A stretch of DNA of 64,000 nucleotides from Frigidibacter oleivorans (GTDB taxonomy: Bacteria; Pseudomonadota; Alphaproteobacteria; Rhodobacterales; Rhodobacteraceae). Location: NCBI RefSeq assembly GCF_003993775.1, contig NZ_RJRZ01000019.1:1-64000 (forward strand), in the 5' to 3' direction. Of this stretch, positions 45,269-56,435 are shown piece after piece. The translations under genes were made by a program, and so were the position numbers. The stretch's first letter is position 1, and the number at the start of each line of letters is the position of its first letter. A model generated the notes under the pieces. It was not told where the DNA came from. It did not search any database and saw only the letters and a program-made list of their open reading frames with translations.

Positions 45269-45637
45269 TCAGTCGGCGGCGGGCGGCGCGGCGGGCGCGT
45301 CGGTCGCGGCCGGCGGCGGCAATTCGATCGCCGGGGCGGGCGGCAGCTCCACTGCGGTATCGCTCGCTGGCGCGCCCGCGCCGATCTGGTCGATCACCGA
45401 ACCGGTCGCGGCCTCGCGCGCGGCGATGATGGTCAGGCCCAGCGAGGTGGCGATGAAGGCCGCGGCGAAGATCCAGGTCAGCTTCGACAGCGCGTTGGCC
45501 GCCTGCCGGCCGCTCATCACCCCGCCACCGCCGCCGCCGCCCAGACCCAGGCCGCCGCCCTCGGACCGCTGCAGCAGCACCACCCCGATCAGCAGAAGCG
45601 CGAGGATGAGGTGGATGGTGAGGATGACGTTTTCCAT
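45269..45637 (-). CDS. secG: Preprotein translocase subunit SecG
   Basis: 122 residues. MENVILTIHLILALLLIGVVLLQRSEGGG matches SecG; a glycine-rich loop and GRQAANALSKLTWIFAAAF form the second helix (quoted in parts: LIGVVLLQRSEGGG, ANALSKLTWIFAAAF). It helps SecYE translocate proteins at the inner membrane. A Pro/Ala-rich tail after about residue 90 is longer than in E. coli, as often in this family. A long in-frame extension upstream is antisense to purA and is rejected. Confidence 0.95.
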   Translation of the reverse strand: MENVILTIHLILALLLIGVVLLQRSEGGGLGLGGGGGGGVMSGRQAANALSKLTWIFAAAFIATSLGLTIIAAREAATGSVIDQIGAGAPASDTAVELPPAPAIELPPPAATDAPAAPPAAD

Positions 45638-45669
45638 ATGGCCGGCACGGTCCCTGACTCTGACGCGCC

Positions 45670-45698
45670 TATCTAGGCAGCCGGTCGCCCGCGCGCAA
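45670..45698 (-). promoter_or_regulatory. Candidate promoter of secG
   Basis: Minus strand: TTGCGC (45698-45693), 17 bases, TAGATA (45675-45670), about 33 bases before the start codon. Confidence 0.55.
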
Positions 45699-45734
45699 GG
45701 CGTTTCCCGCCCGGCCGCCGGGCACGAATCCGGG

Positions 45735-45763
45735 TTCCGTCGCGCTGGTGCAGGGTCTATACG
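45735..45763 (+). promoter_or_regulatory. Candidate promoter of purA
   Basis: TTCCGT (45735-45740), 17 bases, TATACG (45758-45763), 31 bases before the ATG. Weak -35. Confidence 0.45.
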
Positions 45764-45793
45764 GTGCCGGGTTCGACGCCTGAGGAGTGCAGA

Positions 45794-47085
<1,292 letters not shown>

Positions 47086-47086
<1 letters not shown>

Positions 47087-47337
47087 TGGCGCTCGGCTAT
47101 CGCACCCGGCGCCGGCTGTCGCTGCTGATCCTCCTCGTGGGGATGCCGCTTTACGTGGTCGCGGCGGTGACGGCGGTGAACTGGATGGACCGCAGTTTCG
47201 GCCGCCAGCCGATCTGGGTCGAGCTGCTGGTCTATGTGGCCCTGGGTTTCCTCTGGGCGCTGCCCTTCCGCCGGGTGTTCCGCGGCGTGGGGCAGGCCGA
47301 CCCGGAGGACGGCGCGAACCGGCCGCCGCGCGACTGA
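47086..47337 (+). CDS. DUF2842 two-helix membrane protein
   Basis: 83 residues, two hydrophobic helices (about 12-30 and 44-61), and the DUF2842 pattern LLILLVGMPLYVVAAV and VELLVYVALGFLWALPFRRVF. Function unknown. Translationally coupled to purA and convergent with the DUF3140 gene one base away. Confidence 0.85.
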
Positions 47338-47338
47338 G

Positions 47339-47671
47339 CTAGCGCAGGGGGTCATGCCCCCAGTTCATCAGCGAATAGCGCCAGTCGCTGTGCGCCTTGT
47401 CCTGTTCCGGCCCGCCCTGCGCCAGATGCCGGTGCACATAGCCCACGACCTTGCCCATATGCGCCCAGTCATCCTCGGTGAGGTCGGCCTTGCGGGTGCG
47501 GCGGATGTCCACGATCCGGCGACCGGACTTGTGGCCGGTGCTTTCGCCCTCGCCACGGGTATCGCCGACGCGGCGGCTGTCCCGGGTCTGAAGCCAGCGG
47601 TCCAGTTCGGCCGGCGGGATGTTCATCAGCCGGCGCCAGTCGTCCCAGATCTCGTCCCGCGATTTCGCCAT
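47339..47671 (-). CDS. DUF3140 family protein
   Basis: 110 residues. The pattern MNIPPAELDRWLQTRDSRRVG, GESTGHKSGRRIVDI, LTEDDWAHMGKVVGYVHRHLAQ and DWRYSLMNWGHDPL is that of DUF3140 (I recall relatives having SVG and STGHxSGRRIV). Proposed to bind DNA in some annotations, but no function is proven. Cytoplasmic and basic. Confidence 0.87.
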   Translation of the reverse strand: MAKSRDEIWDDWRRLMNIPPAELDRWLQTRDSRRVGDTRGEGESTGHKSGRRIVDIRRTRKADLTEDDWAHMGKVVGYVHRHLAQGGPEQDKAHSDWRYSLMNWGHDPLR

Positions 47672-47747
47672 CCGGCACCCCCCGGTCGCGGACGCTGCGG
47701 CCGCGCCGGGTCAACCCGGGCCGGCGGGGCAGAGTTCCGCGCCGGGA

Positions 47748-50700
47748 TCAGCCGGCGATGCGCGCCACCTCGGCGCTGAACCGGGACGAGGCGGTCAGCG
47801 CGAACTGGCCGCGCTTGACCTTCTGGATCTTGCCCTGCCGCAGCAGCATGCCGAAGCTGCGCATCCCGTCCTCGCGGCTGAACCGGCCATCCTCGGCGGC
47901 ATGGGCCACCTTCTTCATGATCTGCGGGCGCGAGAAATGGGGGCGACCCTCGACCGCGGCGGTATAGGCCGCCGCCGCCTCCAGCAGTTCCGACAGGCCG
48001 GTGGCGCCCAGCCGTTCGGCGAATTCGGCAAAGCTCGCGGCCTCTTCCGGGCTCAGCGGCGCCAGATCTTCCTCGTCCTCTTCCTCGGACAGATCGGCAG
48101 AGACCGATACCGGCACGACCCGGCGCGGGCGGATCGCCTGCACCGCCTCGGGCGTCGGCTGGGGCCGGTCGACGCGCTGTTCCGACACCAGAACCAGCGG
48201 CGCGATGCGGGGGCTGTCGCCGGGTGCCGCCGCGGGCGCGCCGCCGGACGCGGCATCATCGGCCTGATCCTGCGGGCGCACCGCGCGGGTCAGATCCTCG
48301 CGATAGCGGTCCATTGCCTCGCCCCGGTCGCGGGCGAGGCTGGCGCCGGCAGTCTTCGCCTGCAGCGCGCGGTCGGCCACCGTCGCCGCCACCGCCGCCT
48401 TCAGATGCGCGATGGCCGAGAAGCGGCGGCGCGATTCCGGCCCGTCGATCCGGCTGTTCGCGCTTTCGATCAGCCGCGCGACCGAGGCCTCGTCCGAGGG
48501 GCCGCCCGCAATGGCGCCGCGCTGCGGTTGCCCGGGCTGCGGCGGTGTCGCCGGACCGGCGGCACGCGCGGGACCTGCGGCCTGCGCCTCGCGCTCGACC
48601 GCCGCCAGTTCCGCCAGAAGGTCGGCCTCGTCCTCGGCCGACAGGCCGGTGCGGCCGATGGTGGCGCCGATCTCGCGCGCCACGGGGTCCGAGACCCGCA
48701 CCTGATCCTGCGACAGCTCGATCCGCCGCACCTTGATCACCCGCGCGCGGGCGCGCTGCAGCGTGTCGCGCGCGGCCTGCGATGCGGGGGGCAGCGCGGC
48801 GGGCAGCGTCGGCGCCGCCTCCTGCGCCAGCAGCGCGGCGATGGCGGCATCCGGCGCCTCGGCGGCCTCGGGGGCAGGTTCGTCGGCTGCAGTGTCGGTG
48901 CCGATAGCCGCATCCTGCGCCGCGACCTCGTCTTGCGACGGCGCCTCGGCCTCGGCGGGCCGGGCGGGAAGCGCGGCGAGGGCGGCGGCAATGGCGTCCG
49001 ACCCGCCCTCGTCGCGGGCGGGTAGGGCGTCCATCGCGGCGGCCGTCTCGTGCTCGTGCTCGGGCTCGGCGGCGGTCAGGTCGGGCGGCGCGACCTCGCC
49101 CTGCGAGGGGGCCTCGGCGTCGGCGGCCCAGGCGGGTTCCCCGGTGAGGACGGCCTCGTCCTTGGCCTCTGCCTCGACCTCGTCCCGGGCCGGTTCGCCC
49201 CAGGTTTCCGATACGCTGTCGGCGGAGCCGTCAAAGACGGGTTCAGCGGCCGCCTCGTTGGCCCCGTCGCCCTGCGACCAGCCGTCGGCCGCGCTCTGTG
49301 CCGCTTCCGCGTCGGCACCCTGCTCGGGCATCCAGGCGTCGGGGGCGGCAGCCTGCTGCGGCAGCGCCCAGTCCCCGGGCACGGCGTCGTCCTGAACGGC
49401 GGTATCCGGCCCGGCGTCTTCCGGCGCGGGAAGCGCCGGATCCGGCGCATGGTCCTGCCCGATGTCCTGCGACAGGCCGGCCTCCTCCGCCGGGGCGACA
49501 TCATCGGTCCAGGCAGCGTCCTGCGAGACGGCCTCGACGGGCGCGGGCGGGGCCTCCGCAGCCTCTGCGGCATCCAGCTCGGCCACACCTACGTCGTCAG
49601 CCGCGGCATCGGCCCAGGTCGACCGGTCGGCGGCAAGGGCGGCCTCGGGTTCCGGCATATCCTCGGACTGAGCCTCGCCGGCCGCCCCGTCCGGCATCGC
49701 GGCACGAGTGTCCATCTCGGCGTCCACCTCCGCCTCCGCGGCCGGTTCGGGCGCGGGTTCCAGGGCGTCGATGAAGTTGGTGAGGACATCGTCGGTCCAG
49801 CCGTGATCGGCGTCGGCGTCGGCGTCGGCGTCGGGCCCGGCCATGCCGTCCTGTGCTTCGCCGGTCGCGTCGGGCGCCTCCCAACCGTCCATGTCGACGG
49901 CGGGCAGCGGCTCCGGCGCCGGCCCGGCCTGCATCGGGGCCGTCGCTTCGTCATCCGCCGGCGTCGTCTCCGCCATCATCGGCGCGGCGCCGTGCTCCGG
50001 CACGCTGTCCGTCGCCAGCGCGGCGGCGATGGTGTCGAACAGCGCATCCTCGTCGATCGCGGGCAGGCTGTCGGCTGCGGCGGCGCGGGGCTCGGCGCCC
50101 GCCATGCCGCCCTCTTCCGCCGGCCCCTCTTCCGCCAGCACAGGGGTCGCTATCGCGTTGTCCGCAGGTCCGGACGGAACGTCGTCACCCGCCGTAGGTG
50201 CGGCCTGCGCCTCGCCGCCGGTGTTCTCCAGCTGGTCGCCGTTCCATGCGGCGACACCCGGCTCTTCCGCAGGCATCTCTGCCGCCGGAAGCGGTTCGAA
50301 CGGTTCGCTCCACGTCGCCTCGGCCACAGGGGCGGCGACGGTGGCGGCGACTGCGGAATCCGCCTCTTGCGCCACCGGTTCGGGCGTGGCCTCGGCGGCC
50401 ATGCGGCCTTCGGCGACGGCGGCGCGGATGCGCTGCAGGCGGGCGGCGACGCTTTCGGCCTCGGGCCGGGCGACCTGCGCCGCGACGGGCAGCACCATCG
50501 GCGCGACGGCCGGGGTCAGGGCCGGGCTCGGCGCCATGTGCGCAGCGGCCACGGGCGCCGCCGGCGCGACCGAAGGCGCGGGCCTCGCCGGTTCGCGGGG
50601 CGCCTGCATCCCCTCGGGCCGCAGGACGACCCCGTTGCCGTCGATCTTCGCCTCGACCCGGCGCTGGATCTCGCGTTCGGCGATGCGGTGCAGCATCTCG

Positions 50701-50864
50701 GCATCCGGGGTCGGCGGTTCGGCCCCGAAATAGCGGTCCTCGGCGGCGAGGTCGCGGAAATACTCGGCGATGGCCCGCATGGTCGAGAAGGGATCGTCGA
50801 ACCCTTCCAGCGTGCACGAGAAGGTGCCATAGGACACCGTCAGGATCTTACTCGCACCAACCAT
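47748..50864 (-). CDS. Large acidic/alanine-rich protein with conserved ends, function unknown
   Basis: 1038 residues from the ATG at 50864 (two codons later than an ATG at 50870 that lacks ribosome-binding spacing). Residues 1-80 ([20 protein letters not shown], then [19 protein letters not shown]) form a folded-looking domain shared by Rhodobacteraceae homologs sometimes mislabelled CheA. About residues 85-700 are Ala/Asp/Glu/Pro-rich, low-complexity and probably disordered, with a DADADADAD run. The last 300 residues are folded again ([35 protein letters not shown]). No CheA histidine, kinase or CheW domain is seen. It is divergent from TPK. Confidence 0.8.
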   Translation of the reverse strand: MVGASKILTVSYGTFSCTLEGFDDPFSTMRAIAEYFRDLAAEDRYFGAEPPTPDAEMLHRIAEREIQRRVEAKIDGNGVVLRPEGMQAPREPARPAPSVAPAAPVAAAHMAPSPALTPAVAPMVLPVAAQVARPEAESVAARLQRIRAAVAEGRMAAEATPEPVAQEADSAVAATVAAPVAEATWSEPFEPLPAAEMPAEEPGVAAWNGDQLENTGGEAQAAPTAGDDVPSGPADNAIATPVLAEEGPAEEGGMAGAEPRAAAADSLPAIDEDALFDTIAAALATDSVPEHGAAPMMAETTPADDEATAPMQAGPAPEPLPAVDMDGWEAPDATGEAQDGMAGPDADADADADHGWTDDVLTNFIDALEPAPEPAAEAEVDAEMDTRAAMPDGAAGEAQSEDMPEPEAALAADRSTWADAAADDVGVAELDAAEAAEAPPAPVEAVSQDAAWTDDVAPAEEAGLSQDIGQDHAPDPALPAPEDAGPDTAVQDDAVPGDWALPQQAAAPDAWMPEQGADAEAAQSAADGWSQGDGANEAAAEPVFDGSADSVSETWGEPARDEVEAEAKDEAVLTGEPAWAADAEAPSQGEVAPPDLTAAEPEHEHETAAAMDALPARDEGGSDAIAAALAALPARPAEAEAPSQDEVAAQDAAIGTDTAADEPAPEAAEAPDAAIAALLAQEAAPTLPAALPPASQAARDTLQRARARVIKVRRIELSQDQVRVSDPVAREIGATIGRTGLSAEDEADLLAELAAVEREAQAAGPARAAGPATPPQPGQPQRGAIAGGPSDEASVARLIESANSRIDGPESRRRFSAIAHLKAAVAATVADRALQAKTAGASLARDRGEAMDRYREDLTRAVRPQDQADDAASGGAPAAAPGDSPRIAPLVLVSEQRVDRPQPTPEAVQAIRPRRVVPVSVSADLSEEEDEEDLAPLSPEEAASFAEFAERLGATGLSELLEAAAAYTAAVEGRPHFSRPQIMKKVAHAAEDGRFSREDGMRSFGMLLRQGKIQKVKRGQFALTASSRFSAEVARIAG
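49807..49834 (-). repeat. Four-fold GTCGGC tandem repeat within coding sequence
   Basis: The GCCGAC unit (minus strand) encodes the Asp-Ala run. Such in-frame repeats can change length by slippage in steps of two residues. Confidence 0.75.
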
Positions 50865-51040
50865 GTTCATGCCTTTCCAGACTTCGCCCCGGCGCCGCGG
50901 TCCGGCCTTGCGGGGCAGACCCCTGCCGCTGCCGACCATTCATGGCGAAGGGATCGTTACCGTGATGGGATTGCGGAAAAATTAAGGAAAGTTTTCGACG
51001 GTGATTGCGGGGTTCCGCACAATTCGCCATCAGTCTCGGC

Positions 51041-51748
51041 ATGATGACGCCCCTTGTCCAGACCCCCGAGGCGATAACCCTGCTTGGCGGCGGCGGGTTC
51101 GCGCCCCCCGACCTGCAACTGGCGCTTTCGCTGGCGCCGGTGCTGGTGGCGGCGGATGGCGGGGCCGATGCGGCGCTGGCAGCCGGGCATCTGCCGCGGG
51201 CGGTGATCGGCGATTTCGATTCGGTCAGCCCGGCGACGCTGGCCGCGATCCCGCCCGACCGGCTGCACCGGATCGACGAGCAGGATTCGACCGATTTCGG
51301 CAAATGCCTGCGCTCGGTTGCGGCGCCGTTCCTGATCGCCGTGGGCTTCACCGGGGCACGCTTCGACCATGCGCTGGCGGCGATGTCGGCGCTGGTCCGG
51401 CACCCGTGGCAGAGCTGCGTGATCCTCGGGGCCGAGGAGGTGATCTTCCTCGCCCCGCCGCGCCTGTCGCTGCCGCTGGCCGCGGGCACCCGCGTGTCGC
51501 TGTTCCCGATGGGGCCGGTGCGGGGCGAAAGCCGGGGGCTGCGCTGGCCCATCGACGGCATCGACTTTGCCCCCGCCGGGCGCATCGGCACCTCGAACGA
51601 GGCGACGGGCCCGGTCGAGCTGACGGTGGAGGGGCCGATGCTGGTGCTGCTGCCGCGCGACCTGCTGGTGCCGGCGCTGGCCGCGCTCAGCGCGGGGCGT
51701 CGGGCGGCGGCACCAGACGGCCCTGCATCTGCCGCTCGCGGTGGATGA
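51041..51748 (+). CDS. Thiamine pyrophosphokinase
   Basis: 235 residues. [23 protein letters not shown] and DQDSTDFGK-like ([11 protein letters not shown]) are the TPK signatures, with [17 protein letters not shown] later. It transfers pyrophosphate from ATP to thiamine. The start was chosen at the first of two adjacent Met codons. Its last 62 bases overlap the tail of the convergent EamA-transporter gene. Confidence 0.9.
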   Translation: MMTPLVQTPEAITLLGGGGFAPPDLQLALSLAPVLVAADGGADAALAAGHLPRAVIGDFDSVSPATLAAIPPDRLHRIDEQDSTDFGKCLRSVAAPFLIAVGFTGARFDHALAAMSALVRHPWQSCVILGAEEVIFLAPPRLSLPLAAGTRVSLFPMGPVRGESRGLRWPIDGIDFAPAGRIGTSNEATGPVELTVEGPMLVLLPRDLLVPALAALSAGRRAAAPDGPASAARGG

Positions 51749-52640
51749 TGTAGAGCCCCGAGGCCACGATCACGCCGATGCCCGTCCAGGTCATGCCGCC
51801 GGGAAAGTCGCCGAAGAACAGATAGCCGAACAGCGTCGCTGTCACGATCTCCAGATAATGCAGCGGGGCGAGCGTCGCCGAGGGCGCGAATTGCAGCGCA
51901 TAGGTGATCGCCATATGCGCCACCGTCGCCGCCGCCCCGGTGCCCGCGCACCACAGCCAGATATCGGTCGTCTGCGGCAGGGCAAGCCGCAGCGCGCCGA
52001 GGTCGAGGCCCGCGCCGGCCGCGAACAGCGGCAGGCACAGCAGCGCCGCCGCCAGCGCCGTGTGCAGCTGCATGGTGACGGCGTGCATCTCGCGGCTCAG
52101 CCGGCGGGTGACCAGCATGTAGATGGCGAAGGAGACCGCCGTTCCCAGCGGGAACAGCGCCACCGCGCCGAAGGCCGCGAAGGAGGGCTGGATCACCAGC
52201 AGCGCCCCCGCGAAGCCCACGACCGAGGCCGCCATCCGCCGCCAGCCCACCTGTTCGGCCAGCACCAGCCGCCCGATCAGCAGGATCACGAAGGGCTCGA
52301 CGAAGGCGATGGCCAGCGCATCGGCAATGGGCATGGACTGCACCGCCGCGACGAAGCTGAAGGTCGAGCAAACCAGCGCCGCCGCCCGCAGCAACAGCAG
52401 CCGCAGCGCGATCGGGCTCAGCCGCATCGGCAGGCCCATCGCCAGCACGATGGGCAGCATCAGCGCGCCCTGCACCACGAAGCGGGCGAAGGTCACCGTG
52501 GCGACCGGCACCGCCTGTACGGCGGATTTGGCCGAGACGTCGATCAGCGGCGCGACGATGCAGAAGGCGATCATCAGGCCGACGCCGGCCAGCACCCGGT
52601 CGGCCATCGGCAGGGGCGCCGTCTCAGCAGTTCGGGACAT
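51687..52640 (-). CDS. EamA/DMT-family transporter
   Basis: 317 residues with ten hydrophobic helices in two EamA repeats. Landmarks: [20 protein letters not shown] and [24 protein letters not shown] carriers export amino acids or metabolites; substrate unknown. The start at 52640 lies 17 bases inside the sdaA reading frame; Met at 52607 just after the sdaA stop is an alternative. Both genes may share a message. Confidence 0.87.
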   Translation of the reverse strand: MSRTAETAPLPMADRVLAGVGLMIAFCIVAPLIDVSAKSAVQAVPVATVTFARFVVQGALMLPIVLAMGLPMRLSPIALRLLLLRAAALVCSTFSFVAAVQSMPIADALAIAFVEPFVILLIGRLVLAEQVGWRRMAASVVGFAGALLVIQPSFAAFGAVALFPLGTAVSFAIYMLVTRRLSREMHAVTMQLHTALAAALLCLPLFAAGAGLDLGALRLALPQTTDIWLWCAGTGAAATVAHMAITYALQFAPSATLAPLHYLEIVTATLFGYLFFGDFPGGMTWTGIGVIVASGLYIIHRERQMQGRLVPPPDAPR

Positions 52641-54003
52641 TGACGGCAAGGCCCCCCAGCGACGTTTCCTTGTATTTCTCGTGCATGTCGCGGCCCGTCT
52701 GCCGCATCGTCTCGATACAGGCGTCGAGCGGCACCAGATGGGTGCCGTCGCCGCGCAGCGACAGGCTGGCGGCCGAGACGGCCTTGATCGCGCCCAGCCC
52801 GTTGCGTTCGATGCAGGGCACCTGCACCAGCCCCTTCACCGGGTCGCAGGTCATGCCGAGGTGATGTTCCAGCGCGATTTCGGCAGCATTCTCCACCTGC
52901 GCGGGCGTGCCGCCCATCACCGCCGCCAGCCCCGCCGCCGCCATGGCCGCGGCGCTGCCGACCTCGGCCTGGCAGCCGCATTCCGCGCCCGAGATGCTGG
53001 CATTGGTCTTGACCAGCCCGCCGATGGCGGCGGCGGTCAGCAGGAAATCCCCGATGCGGGCCCGGCTGGCCCCCGGCACATGGTCCAGCCAGTAGCGGAT
53101 GACCGCGGGCACCACGCCCGCCGCCCCGTTGGTGGGCGCGGTCACGACCTGACCGCCCGCGGCATTCTCTTCGTTCACCGCCATCGCATAGGTGGACATC
53201 CAGTCGTTGATCGCATGGGGCGCGGTCAGGTTCAGCCCGCGTTCGGCCAGCAGCGCCTGATGGATGGCCCGGGCGCGGCGGCGCACCGACAGACCGCCCG
53301 GCAGGATGCCGTCATTGGCGAGCCCCCGGTCGATGCAGGCGTTCATCACCTCCCAGATCCGGGTCAGGCCCGCGTCGATCTCGGCCTCGCTGCGGAAGGC
53401 GCGCTCGTTGGCGCGCTTCATCCGGGCGATGGTTAGGCCCGAGGCGGCGGCCATCTCCAGCATCTCGGCCGCGCTGCGGAACGGGTAGGGCACGGGCGAG
53501 GGCGCGGCGGTCGCATCGCCCGCCGCCTGCTGCTGTTCCGCTGCGGTCAGCACAAAGCCGCCGCCGATGGAGAAATAGGTCTCCTGCAGCAGCACGTCGC
53601 CCTGCGCATCGGTCGCCATCAGCACCATGCCGTTGGCATGGCCGGGCAGGGGCGGGCCGTAGTCGAAGATCAGGTCTCGGTCGGGCACGAAGGCCAGGGG
53701 GGGCAGGCCCGGCGGGTGGATCGTTCCGGTTTCGGCGATGCCGGCCAGCACCGCCTCGGCCCGGGCGGCGTCATAGCTGGCGGGCTCGAACCCGGCGAGG
53801 CCGAGGATGGTGGCGCGGTCGGTGGCGTGGCCCTTGCCGGTGAAGGCCAGTGATCCGTGCAGGCTGGCGCGCAGCCCGTGCGGGGTGAAGGGCGAGGCCC
53901 GCAGCTGCGCAAGGAAGCGCGCCCCCGCCACCATCGGCCCCATCGTGTGCGAGGAGGAGGGGCCGACGCCCACCTTGAAGATATCGAAAACGGAAAGGAA
54001 CAT
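52624..54003 (-). CDS. sdaA: L-serine ammonia-lyase (serine dehydratase), Fe-S type
   Basis: 459 residues in one chain, with the beta-like part ([23 protein letters not shown]) fused to the alpha-like part. Three Cys near [20 protein letters not shown] and QVPCIERN would hold the oxygen-labile [4Fe-4S] cluster. It deaminates serine to pyruvate. A serine-glyoxylate aminotransferase is also encoded in the window, but 40 kb away. Start at 54003 fits the conserved N-terminus. Confidence 0.96.
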   Translation of the reverse strand: MFLSVFDIFKVGVGPSSSHTMGPMVAGARFLAQLRASPFTPHGLRASLHGSLAFTGKGHATDRATILGLAGFEPASYDAARAEAVLAGIAETGTIHPPGLPPLAFVPDRDLIFDYGPPLPGHANGMVLMATDAQGDVLLQETYFSIGGGFVLTAAEQQQAAGDATAAPSPVPYPFRSAAEMLEMAAASGLTIARMKRANERAFRSEAEIDAGLTRIWEVMNACIDRGLANDGILPGGLSVRRRARAIHQALLAERGLNLTAPHAINDWMSTYAMAVNEENAAGGQVVTAPTNGAAGVVPAVIRYWLDHVPGASRARIGDFLLTAAAIGGLVKTNASISGAECGCQAEVGSAAAMAAAGLAAVMGGTPAQVENAAEIALEHHLGMTCDPVKGLVQVPCIERNGLGAIKAVSAASLSLRGDGTHLVPLDACIETMRQTGRDMHEKYKETSLGGLAVNVPNC

Positions 54004-54223
54004 CGCGCGTCTCCTGACTCGGGGCAGGGTGCCGCGCCCGGTGCCGGGCCGCCAGACCGAAAGCGACGGACGGGACCACATCCGCGCCGTCCTGCGGGTG
54101 CGGGGCTGGCGGCGGGGTCGGCGGGGCGGGGCGGAAAGGCCGCGCCGGGGCGCGGCAATTGCCCCTCGCCCCGGACGTGTTCCTTGCCTATAACCTGCGG
54201 GCGTGACGAGACGGAGACCGCCG

Positions 54224-55012
54224 ATGGCCGCAGACCTATCCCCGATCGACAAGGCGAAATTCGCCGCCGCCCGCCGGGCCGTGGACTATGTCGAGGACGG
54301 CATGCGGGTGGGTCTGGGCACCGGATCGACCGCGGCCTGGATGGTCCGCTGCTTGGGTGAGCGGGTGCGCGAGGAAGACCTGCGCATCACCGGCGTGCCC
54401 ACCTCCAGCCGCACCGCCGACCTCGCGCGGCAGATGGGCATCACCGTGGTCGGCCTCGACGAGGCGAAATGGCTGGACCTGACCATCGACGGCGCCGACG
54501 AATTCGACGCCAACCTGAACCTGATCAAGGGTGGGGGCGGGGCGCTGCTGCAGGAAAAGATCGTGGCCACCGCCTCGGACCAGATGATCGTGATCGCGGA
54601 TGCCGCGAAAGAGGTGGTGACGCTCGGCGCCTTCCCCCTGCCGATCGAGGTGGTGCCCTTCGGCTGGCAGACCACCAAGGCGCTGGTGGAGGAGACGCTG
54701 GTCAGCCTGGACGTGCTGGGCCGCTCGACATCCTTGCGGCTGAACGGGCAGCAGCCCTTCGTCACCGACGAAGGCAACTATATCGTCGACCTGCACCTGT
54801 CGCGCATCGGCAATCCGCGGCAGCTGGCGCTGATCCTGAACCAGATCCCCGGCGTGGTGGAAAACGGGCTGTTCATCGACATCTGCGACATCGTCATCAT
54901 CGGGCAGGGCGACGGGCGGGTCGAGCTGCGCGACATCAACCAGGGCACGGTCGAACAGGGACGCATCGACTTCGTCGAGAGCGACAACATCTTCGCCGAT
55001 CTCGGGGAGTGA
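54224..55012 (+). CDS. rpiA: Ribose-5-phosphate isomerase A
   Basis: 262 residues. GLGTGSTAAWMV (phosphate loop), DGADEFD and KGGGGALLQEKIVA carry the family's catalytic Asp, Glu and Lys residues. It interconverts ribose-5-phosphate and ribulose-5-phosphate. It is somewhat longer at the C-terminus (FADLGE) than the E. coli enzyme (219 residues) by an extra 30-40 residues, as in other alphaproteobacteria. It ends four bases before gor. Confidence 0.97.
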   Translation: MAADLSPIDKAKFAAARRAVDYVEDGMRVGLGTGSTAAWMVRCLGERVREEDLRITGVPTSSRTADLARQMGITVVGLDEAKWLDLTIDGADEFDANLNLIKGGGGALLQEKIVATASDQMIVIADAAKEVVTLGAFPLPIEVVPFGWQTTKALVEETLVSLDVLGRSTSLRLNGQQPFVTDEGNYIVDLHLSRIGNPRQLALILNQIPGVVENGLFIDICDIVIIGQGDGRVELRDINQGTVEQGRIDFVESDNIFADLGE

Positions 55013-55016
55013 CAGG

Positions 55017-56372
55017 ATGAGTTTCGACGTGGACCTCTTCGTCATCGGCGGCGGGTCGGGCGGCGTGCGCGCGGCCCGGATCGCGGCGGGTGAACATGGC
55101 GCGAAGGTCGCGCTGGCCGAGGAATACCGCATGGGCGGCACCTGCGTGATCCGGGGCTGCGTGCCGAAGAAGCTGATGGTCTTCGCCTCGTCCTTCCCCC
55201 GCGCCTTCGACGAGGCGCGCGCCTATGGCTGGACCGTGACGGCGGGCGGGCATGACTGGCCGGCCTTCCGCGCGCGGCTGGATGCCGAGCTCGACCGGCT
55301 GGAAACCGTCTATCGCGCCGGTCTCGCCGGCGCCGGGGTCGAGGTGCACGATTGCCGCGCCACGGTCGCGGATCCGCACACGGTGGAACTGGCCGACGGG
55401 CGGCGGGTCACGGCGAAGCACATCCTGATCGCCACCGGCGGCCGGCCCTTCGTCCCCGATTTCGACGGGTCGGAACATGTGCTGACCTCGAACGACGTGT
55501 TCAGGCTCGACAGCCTGCCGGACCGGGTGCTGATCGTCGGCGGCGGCTATATCGCCTGCGAATTCGCCTGCATCCTCGCCGGGCTGGGCGTGGCGGTGAC
55601 GCAGTTCCAGCGGTCGACCTGCATCCTGAAGGAATTCGACGCCGAAGCCCGCGACCTGGTGGCCGAGGGCATGAGGGCGCATGGCGTCGACCTGCATACC
55701 GGTATCGTGGTGACGAAGATCGCGCCCGAGGGCGGGGCCTATCGGGTGACCTGCGGCGATGGCCGGACGCAGGTCTTCGACAAGGTGATCTACGCGACGG
55801 GCCGGGTCCCCAACACCGCGGGGCTGGGGCTGGAGGCAGCGGGAGTCGAGCTTTCGCGCGGCGCGGTGGTCGTGGACGGCTGGTCGCAGACCCGCGTGCC
55901 CTCGATCTATGCCGTGGGCGACGTCACCGACCGCATCGCGCTGACCCCCGTCGCCATCCGCGAGGGGCATGCCTTCGCCGACACCGTCTTCGGCCCCGGG
56001 CCGCGCAAACCGGATCACGATCTGGTCGCCTCGACCGTCTTCACCCAGCCTGAACTGGCCAGCTGCGGCCTGACCGAAGAGGCCGCGCGCGCCGCGGGAC
56101 CGATCGAGGTCTATGTCTCGTCCTTCCGGCCGATGCGCAGCGCCTTTGCCGGGGCCGCCGACCGGGTGCTGATGAAGCTCGTGGTCTGCAGGGACAGCCG
56201 CAAGGTCCTGGGCTGCCATATCGTCGCACCCGAGGCGGGCGAGATGATCCAGATGGTGGCCATCGCGATGAAGATGGGCGCGACGAAGGAGGACTTCGAC
56301 CGCACCTGCGCCGTGCACCCGACGATGGCGGAGGAACTGGTCACGATGCGGAAACCGGCACGGACCGCTTGA
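55017..56372 (+). CDS. gor: Glutathione-disulfide reductase
   Basis: 451 residues. FAD-binding FVIGGGSGGVRAARIAA; redox-active pair in GGTCVIRGCVPKKLM (the family's GGTCVNxGCVPKK form with I-R); NADPH-binding VGGGYIACEFA; C-terminal catalytic HPTMAEEL. It keeps glutathione reduced, consistent with the glyoxalase gene. Begins four bases after rpiA, so both may be co-transcribed. Confidence 0.95.
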   Translation: MSFDVDLFVIGGGSGGVRAARIAAGEHGAKVALAEEYRMGGTCVIRGCVPKKLMVFASSFPRAFDEARAYGWTVTAGGHDWPAFRARLDAELDRLETVYRAGLAGAGVEVHDCRATVADPHTVELADGRRVTAKHILIATGGRPFVPDFDGSEHVLTSNDVFRLDSLPDRVLIVGGGYIACEFACILAGLGVAVTQFQRSTCILKEFDAEARDLVAEGMRAHGVDLHTGIVVTKIAPEGGAYRVTCGDGRTQVFDKVIYATGRVPNTAGLGLEAAGVELSRGAVVVDGWSQTRVPSIYAVGDVTDRIALTPVAIREGHAFADTVFGPGPRKPDHDLVASTVFTQPELASCGLTEEAARAAGPIEVYVSSFRPMRSAFAGAADRVLMKLVVCRDSRKVLGCHIVAPEAGEMIQMVAIAMKMGATKEDFDRTCAVHPTMAEELVTMRKPARTA

Positions 56373-56435
56373 TTTCGGCCCTGCCATGACCAGATGGCAG
56401 GACAGTCGGCAAAAACCGGAAGGGACGACAGGCAG

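Noticed and set aside
49807-49834. GTCGGC tandem repeats as a possible CRISPR or minisatellite
   Set aside because: No spacers, only four six-base units, in frame and encoding Asp-Ala; kept only as a coding repeat.
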